A DNA stretch of 7,336 nt from CAWEHQ01 sp051001995. GTDB taxonomy: Bacteria > Actinomycetota > Thermoleophilia > Solirubrobacterales > Thermoleophilaceae. Position 1 is the first letter of the stretch. Each line of letters opens with the position of its first letter. The DNA lies in the NCBI GenBank assembly GCA_051001995.1, contig JBPCMT010000025.1:1-7336 (forward strand), given 5' to 3'. The notes below the pieces were generated by a model, which saw nothing but the letters and a program-made list of their open reading frames with translations, searched no databases and was not told where the DNA came from. Of this stretch, positions 4,946 through 7,336 are shown piece by piece. The translations under genes were made by a program, and so were the position numbers.

Positions 4946-6337
4946 GGCGCAGCAGGAGAGCTTGCTCGGGTCGCGCCGGAACGACTGCGCGACGAGGTTG
5001 AGGCCCTCGCCGAGCGTGAGGTACGGGTTCCAGGTCGCGGCGAGCTCGTCGATCGTCATGTCGTTCTCGATCGCGAGCACGCCGGCGAGGATGACGTCGC
5101 CCGCCCCGTCTCCGGCGATGTGCACGCCCACGATGCGGCCGGTCTCGCGTTCGGCGACGAGCTTGACGAGACCGCGTGTGCTGCGGCTGACGAGGGCACG
5201 GGGCACGTGCTCGAGCGGCAGCGTCCGGCACGTGCAGTCGATGCCCTCCGCCTCGGCCTGCGCTTCGGTCATCCCCGCCGATGCGATCGTCGGGTTGGTG
5301 AACGTGATACGCGGGAGCGCGCGGTAGTCGATCTTGCGGGCGGCATCGGCGAAGGCGTTGTCGACGACAATGCTGCCGTGCCGGGCGGCCACGTAGACGA
5401 ACTGCGGATGGCCGGTGACGTCGCCGGCCGCCCAGATCCGCGGGTGGCTGGTCCGCAGGTCGTCGCCGACGAGGATCTCGCCGCGCTCGCCCAGCTCGAC
5501 GCCGACGTCGCGCAGCCCGAGACCAGCCGTGTGCGGCCGGCGCCCCGCCGCCACGAGAACGTGCTGGGCGCGCAGCTCCTCGTCGCTCGTGCGGACGACG
5601 ATGCCGGCGACGTCGCGCCGCACGTCGGCGGCCGTCGTGTGCTCGCGGACGTCGATGCCGTCGGCGGCGAACGCTTCGCGCAGGACGTCCTGGACGCCGG
5701 GCTCCTCGCCGCGGGCGAGCTCGGAGCGCACCAGCATCGTCACGCGCGTCCCGAGGTGCGCGAAGAGCTGCGCCTGCTCCATGGCGACGTAGCCGCCGCC
5801 GATCACGATCAACGACTCGGGGAGGGCCTGCAGCTCCATCGCGGTGGTCGAGGTCAGGTAGCCGGCCTCGCGCAGGCCGGGCAGGTCCGGGATGTGCGGC
5901 TCGGCGCCCGTGGCGACGAGGTAGTGCGCCGCCTCGATCCGGCGCCCGTCGACGTCGAGGGCCGGGCCGGCGACGAAACGGGCCCTGCCCGCCAGCACGT
6001 CGAAGCCGTAGTCGTCGGCCAGATCGACGTACTTCTCCTGGCGCAGGCTCTCGACGAGCGCGTCCTTGGCAGCGACGAGCTGAGCGAGGTCGACCGGGCC
6101 GTCCGCGGTCCGGATGCCAGGAAATCGCGCCGCGCCGGCGCGGTGCCGGGCCTCGGCAGCGGCGAGCAGGGCCTTGGAAGGGATGCAGCCGACGTTGACG
6201 CACGTCCCGCCGACGACTCCCTCCTCGACCATCACGATGCGCAGGTCGTCCCGGCGGGCGGCGATCGCGGCGGCGAATGCCCCGCCGCCGGAGCCGACGA
6301 TCGCCAGGTCGTACTCCAGGTCTCCGGTGTGGCTCAT
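4940..6337 (-). CDS. merA: Mercuric reductase MerA, form without N-terminal HMA domain
   Basis: A 465-aa flavoprotein that reduces Hg(II) to volatile Hg(0) with NADPH in the cytoplasm. The ATG overlaps the upstream stop as ATGA. The order is FAD-binding GSGGGA (15-20), the redox-active disulfide in GGTCVNVGCIPSK (Cys46, Cys51), NAD(P)-binding VIGGGYVAMEQAQLF (178-192), second FAD motif IWAAGDVTG (301-309), and the dimer interface domain from about 340. Near the C-terminus is NPYLTLGEGLNLVAQSF, with the conserved Tyr439, and the end is LSCCAA, with Cys462-Cys463. This terminal Cys-Cys pair passes mercury to the active site of the partner subunit and separates MerA from dihydrolipoamide dehydrogenase and glutathione reductase. 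The N-terminal heavy-metal domain of Tn501-type enzymes is absent, as in many shorter MerA proteins. An extra Cys-x-Cys is at 368-370. No merB or merP is present. Confidence 0.95.
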   Translation of the reverse strand: MSHTGDLEYDLAIVGSGGGAFAAAIAARRDDLRIVMVEEGVVGGTCVNVGCIPSKALLAAAEARHRAGAARFPGIRTADGPVDLAQLVAAKDALVESLRQEKYVDLADDYGFDVLAGRARFVAGPALDVDGRRIEAAHYLVATGAEPHIPDLPGLREAGYLTSTTAMELQALPESLIVIGGGYVAMEQAQLFAHLGTRVTMLVRSELARGEEPGVQDVLREAFAADGIDVREHTTAADVRRDVAGIVVRTSDEELRAQHVLVAAGRRPHTAGLGLRDVGVELGERGEILVGDDLRTSHPRIWAAGDVTGHPQFVYVAARHGSIVVDNAFADAARKIDYRALPRITFTNPTIASAGMTEAQAEAEGIDCTCRTLPLEHVPRALVSRSTRGLVKLVAERETGRIVGVHIAGDGAGDVILAGVLAIENDMTIDELAATWNPYLTLGEGLNLVAQSFRRDPSKLSCCAA

Positions 6338-6567
6338 CGTGCGATCCCTTCGTTCGGAGAACGGCTTCGGCGCCTGCGAGTGCGGAAGACGACGGCAAGG
6401 ACGAGTGCGGCGGCGGCAACGACGCCCGCGCCGATGCCCACGACGGTTCCGAGCGTCAATGCACCGAGCGCGCCGAGCACGAGGACGTGTCCTCCGCAGC
6501 AGACGATCACGGCGAGCGTGCCGAGGCCGGCGATCCCGGCGCCGCTCGCGTCGGGCCTCCGGGCCAT
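6334..6567 (-). CDS. MerE-like small mercury transport membrane protein
   Basis: A 77-aa protein with two membrane spans, about residues 11-33 and 42-62, and a basic cytoplasmic tail (FRTRRRRSRS). The first span contains VIVCCGGHVLVLGAL, with vicinal Cys23-Cys24 followed by Gly-Gly-His. This resembles the Cys-x-Cys-His region of MerE, with a similar LGALTLGTVVG turn between the spans, and MerE is also about 78 aa. MerT and MerF likewise place a Cys-Cys pair in their first span to carry Hg(II) across the inner membrane. The ATG shares one base with the ArsR stop (TGATG) and its stop overlaps the merA start (ATGA), so all three should be translated in a coupled way. Family membership is inferred from motif, size and position, as overall identity to any one Mer protein looks low. 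Confidence 0.75.
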   Translation of the reverse strand: MARRPDASGAGIAGLGTLAVIVCCGGHVLVLGALGALTLGTVVGIGAGVVAAAALVLAVVFRTRRRRSRSPNEGIAR

Positions 6568-6872
6568 CAGCACCCACCGCCGACGCGGCGGCAGGCCGCG
6601 ACGTGCTCGGCGTTGTCTGCTAGCAGCGCACGCCCGAGACCGAGCAGCTCGAGTACGCGAGCATCCGCCACCCGGTAGTGGACGTGCGGGTGCCGGCGCT
6701 CGCGCTCGACAAAGCCGCACCAGCGCAGGCAGGCGAGGTGGTTGGAGACCTTGGGCTGCGACTGGCCGAGCCGTTCGACCAGCTCGCCGACCGTCAGCTC
6801 GTCGTGCTCGGCGAGCAGCTCGAGGATCCGCAGGCGGGTGGGATCCGCCAGCACCCGGAAGTACTTCGCCAC
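6567..6872 (-). CDS. ArsR-family (CmtR-like) metal-responsive repressor of the mer operon
   Basis: A 101-aa winged helix-turn-helix repressor. It begins AKYFRVLADPTRLRILELL, a standard ArsR first helix, then ELTVGELVERLGQSQPKVSNHLACLRWCGFV, the recognition helix, and the wing RERRHPHVHYRVAD. Cys48 and Cys52 in HLACLRWCG match the two Cys ligands in the recognition helix of mycobacterial CmtR, which binds Cd(II) and Pb(II). Cys94 and Cys101 near the end could supply the third ligand. Several actinobacterial mercury operons are controlled by ArsR-type proteins rather than true MerR, so Hg(II) is the likely inducer here. The GTG at 6870-6872 is the only ATG, GTG or TTG before the upstream in-frame stop, but it lacks a clear Shine-Dalgarno. 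It heads the arsR-merE-like-merA operon and probably represses itself through the dyad at 6946-6963. Confidence 0.92.
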   Translation of the reverse strand: MAKYFRVLADPTRLRILELLAEHDELTVGELVERLGQSQPKVSNHLACLRWCGFVERERRHPHVHYRVADARVLELLGLGRALLADNAEHVAACRRVGGGC

Positions 6873-6945
6873 GAGATCGGGCTCGGCCGGCGCGGGCGGC
6901 AGCAGGAACGGCGTGTCTAGCGACGGTCTGGCGATAGCGGCACCG

Positions 6946-6963
6946 TATCACCCCAGAGTGATA
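6946..6963. promoter_or_regulatory. Probable operator of the ArsR-type regulator
   Basis: TATCAC (6946-6951) and GTGATA (6958-6963) are perfect inverted repeats with a 6-nt spacer (CCCAGA). The site begins 74 nt upstream of the regulator's GTG, in the region shared with the divergent cysteine hydrolase, and is one of the few A/T-containing patches in the window. ArsR-family repressors bind short dyads of this kind over or near the promoter. The dyad may control both directions. Confidence 0.6.
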
Positions 6964-6970
6964 TGAGGCG

Positions 6971-7010
6971 CATGAACCTCCGACGCCGTCAGGCCGGTCA
7001 CACGTTCATG
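6971..7010. repeat. Spaced inverted repeat CATGAAC / GTTCATG
   Basis: CATGAAC (6971-6977) and GTTCATG (7004-7010) are perfect reverse complements, 26 nt apart, inside the divergent intergenic region. They could be two half-sites for a dimeric or looping regulator, or a chance pair. The right copy abuts the 7010-7026 hairpin. Confidence 0.3.
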
Positions 7011-7026
7011 GAGGCATACTGCCTCC
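7010..7026 (+). promoter_or_regulatory. Perfect 7-bp hairpin upstream of the cysteine hydrolase, with an alternative pairing to the Shine-Dalgarno
   Basis: GGAGGCA (7010-7016), loop TAC, TGCCTCC (7020-7026) form a perfect 7-bp stem. The right arm's GCCTCC (7021-7026) is also complementary to GGAGGC (7044-7049), which contains the gene's Shine-Dalgarno (GGAGG 7044-7048). The two pairings cannot coexist, so the leader could switch between an open and a blocked ribosome binding site if transcription starts upstream of 7010. Alternatively the dyad is a DNA operator. Confidence 0.4.
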
Positions 7027-7054
7027 TGCCCGCAATCCCCACCGGAGGCCCACC

Positions 7055-7336
7055 ATGGACATCAGCCCGCGCGACACCGCCCTCGTCCTCACCGACCCGC
7101 AGAACGACTTCCTCAGCCCCGACGGCGTCACCTGGGAGCTCGTCGGCGAGAGCGTCGAGGCCAACGGCACCATCAACCACATCGAGGACCTCCTCAAGGC
7201 GGCGAAGGACGGCGGCTACGAGGTCTTCATCTCACCGCATTACTACTACCCGACCGACCGCGGCTGGGCGTTCGGCGGGACGCTCGAGAAGATGATGCAC
7301 GAGATCGACATGTTCGACCGCAAGGGCCCGCTGAGC
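7055..7336 (+). CDS. Isochorismatase-family cysteine hydrolase, N-terminal part (runs off the right edge)
   Basis: The first 94 codons are present and open to the window edge. The ATG at 7055 has GGAGG (7044-7048) 6 nt upstream. Strand 1 reads TALVLTDPQNDFL, where Asp14 is the catalytic Asp of the isochorismatase-like Asp-Lys-Cys triad and the D-x-Q-N-D-F motif is diagnostic. A helix (INHIEDLLKAAKDGGY) and the second strand (EVFISPHYYYP) follow, then a variable region. The catalytic Lys and Cys lie beyond the window. Family members hydrolyse amides, ureides or vinyl ethers (nicotinamide, biuret, N-carbamoyl compounds, isochorismate), and this fragment does not reveal the substrate. It is divergent from the mercury operon and shares its regulatory region, but a role in metal resistance is not established. 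Confidence 0.85.
   Translation, partial: MDISPRDTALVLTDPQNDFLSPDGVTWELVGESVEANGTINHIEDLLKAAKDGGYEVFISPHYYYPTDRGWAFGGTLEKMMHEIDMFDRKGPLS

Noticed and set aside
4698..6419. Long minus-strand open frame overlapping merA in a second frame
   Set aside because: Extremely Arg-rich translation with no motifs; shadow of merA.
5120..6937. Long plus-strand open frame of about 600 codons opposite merA
   Set aside because: It is antisense to a certain merA and arsR, has a His/Arg/Gly-rich composition without domains, and is a by-product of high GC.
6963..7295. Plus-strand ORF starting at the operator and overlapping the cysteine hydrolase
   Set aside because: No ribosome binding site, Ser/Arg/Thr-rich translation, and the overlapping frame has clear family motifs.
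1..7336. tRNA, rRNA, CRISPR array, insertion sequence or attachment site
   Set aside because: No cloverleaf, repeat-spacer pattern, transposase motif or flanking direct repeat was seen.

Overview
The window is very GC-rich, with GTG starts, 1-4 bp start/stop overlaps and strong G/C third-position bias. That fits a high-GC actinobacterium, possibly of the Thermoleophilia/Solirubrobacterales type; the lineage is an inference from style, not from a marker gene. I see no tRNA, rRNA, CRISPR array, transposase or integrase.

Layout from left to right. At 1-51 (-) is the first 17 codons of a probable thioredoxin, divergent from a membrane-anchored HtrA-like serine protease without PDZ domain (178-1056, +). 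Facing it is a minus-strand group (2089 to 1080): a signal-peptide, Gly/His-rich single-span membrane protein, an alpha/beta-hydrolase-like C-terminal segment behind a membrane anchor, and a small hydrophobic protein. The first two are each interrupted by an apparent one-base loss. A 10-bp-stem terminator (2159-2182) separates this group from a minus-strand pair (3773 to 2212) encoding two related multi-span membrane proteins that I cannot assign to a named family. Divergent from the pair is a two-gene unit (3952-4930, +): a degenerate receiver-like protein overlapping a TVP38/TMEM64 (VTT, DedA-like) membrane protein, again with a one-base frameshift. It converges on a compact mercury-resistance operon (6872 to 4940, -): a CmtR-like ArsR-family metal sensor, a 77-aa MerE-like protein with a Cys-Cys pair, and mercuric reductase MerA. 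The window ends in the first 94 codons of an isochorismatase-family cysteine hydrolase (7055 onward, +).

How it works together. The best-supported system is the mercury module. The ArsR protein probably binds a perfect dyad 74 nt upstream of its own start and releases it when metal binds. The Cys-Cys membrane protein would hand Hg(II) inward, and MerA would reduce it to Hg(0) with NADPH. The TVP38 gene ends 9 nt from the end of merA, and one dyad spans both stop codons. HtrA and thioredoxin would fit an envelope and thiol stress neighbourhood.

The least explained parts are the tandem paralogous membrane proteins, the receiver-like protein with Cys-x-Cys where the acidic pocket should be, the 5' region of the cysteine hydrolase (two mutually exclusive hairpins, one covering the Shine-Dalgarno), and three genes that each lack one G. 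The last could be assembly error, real decay or slippage.
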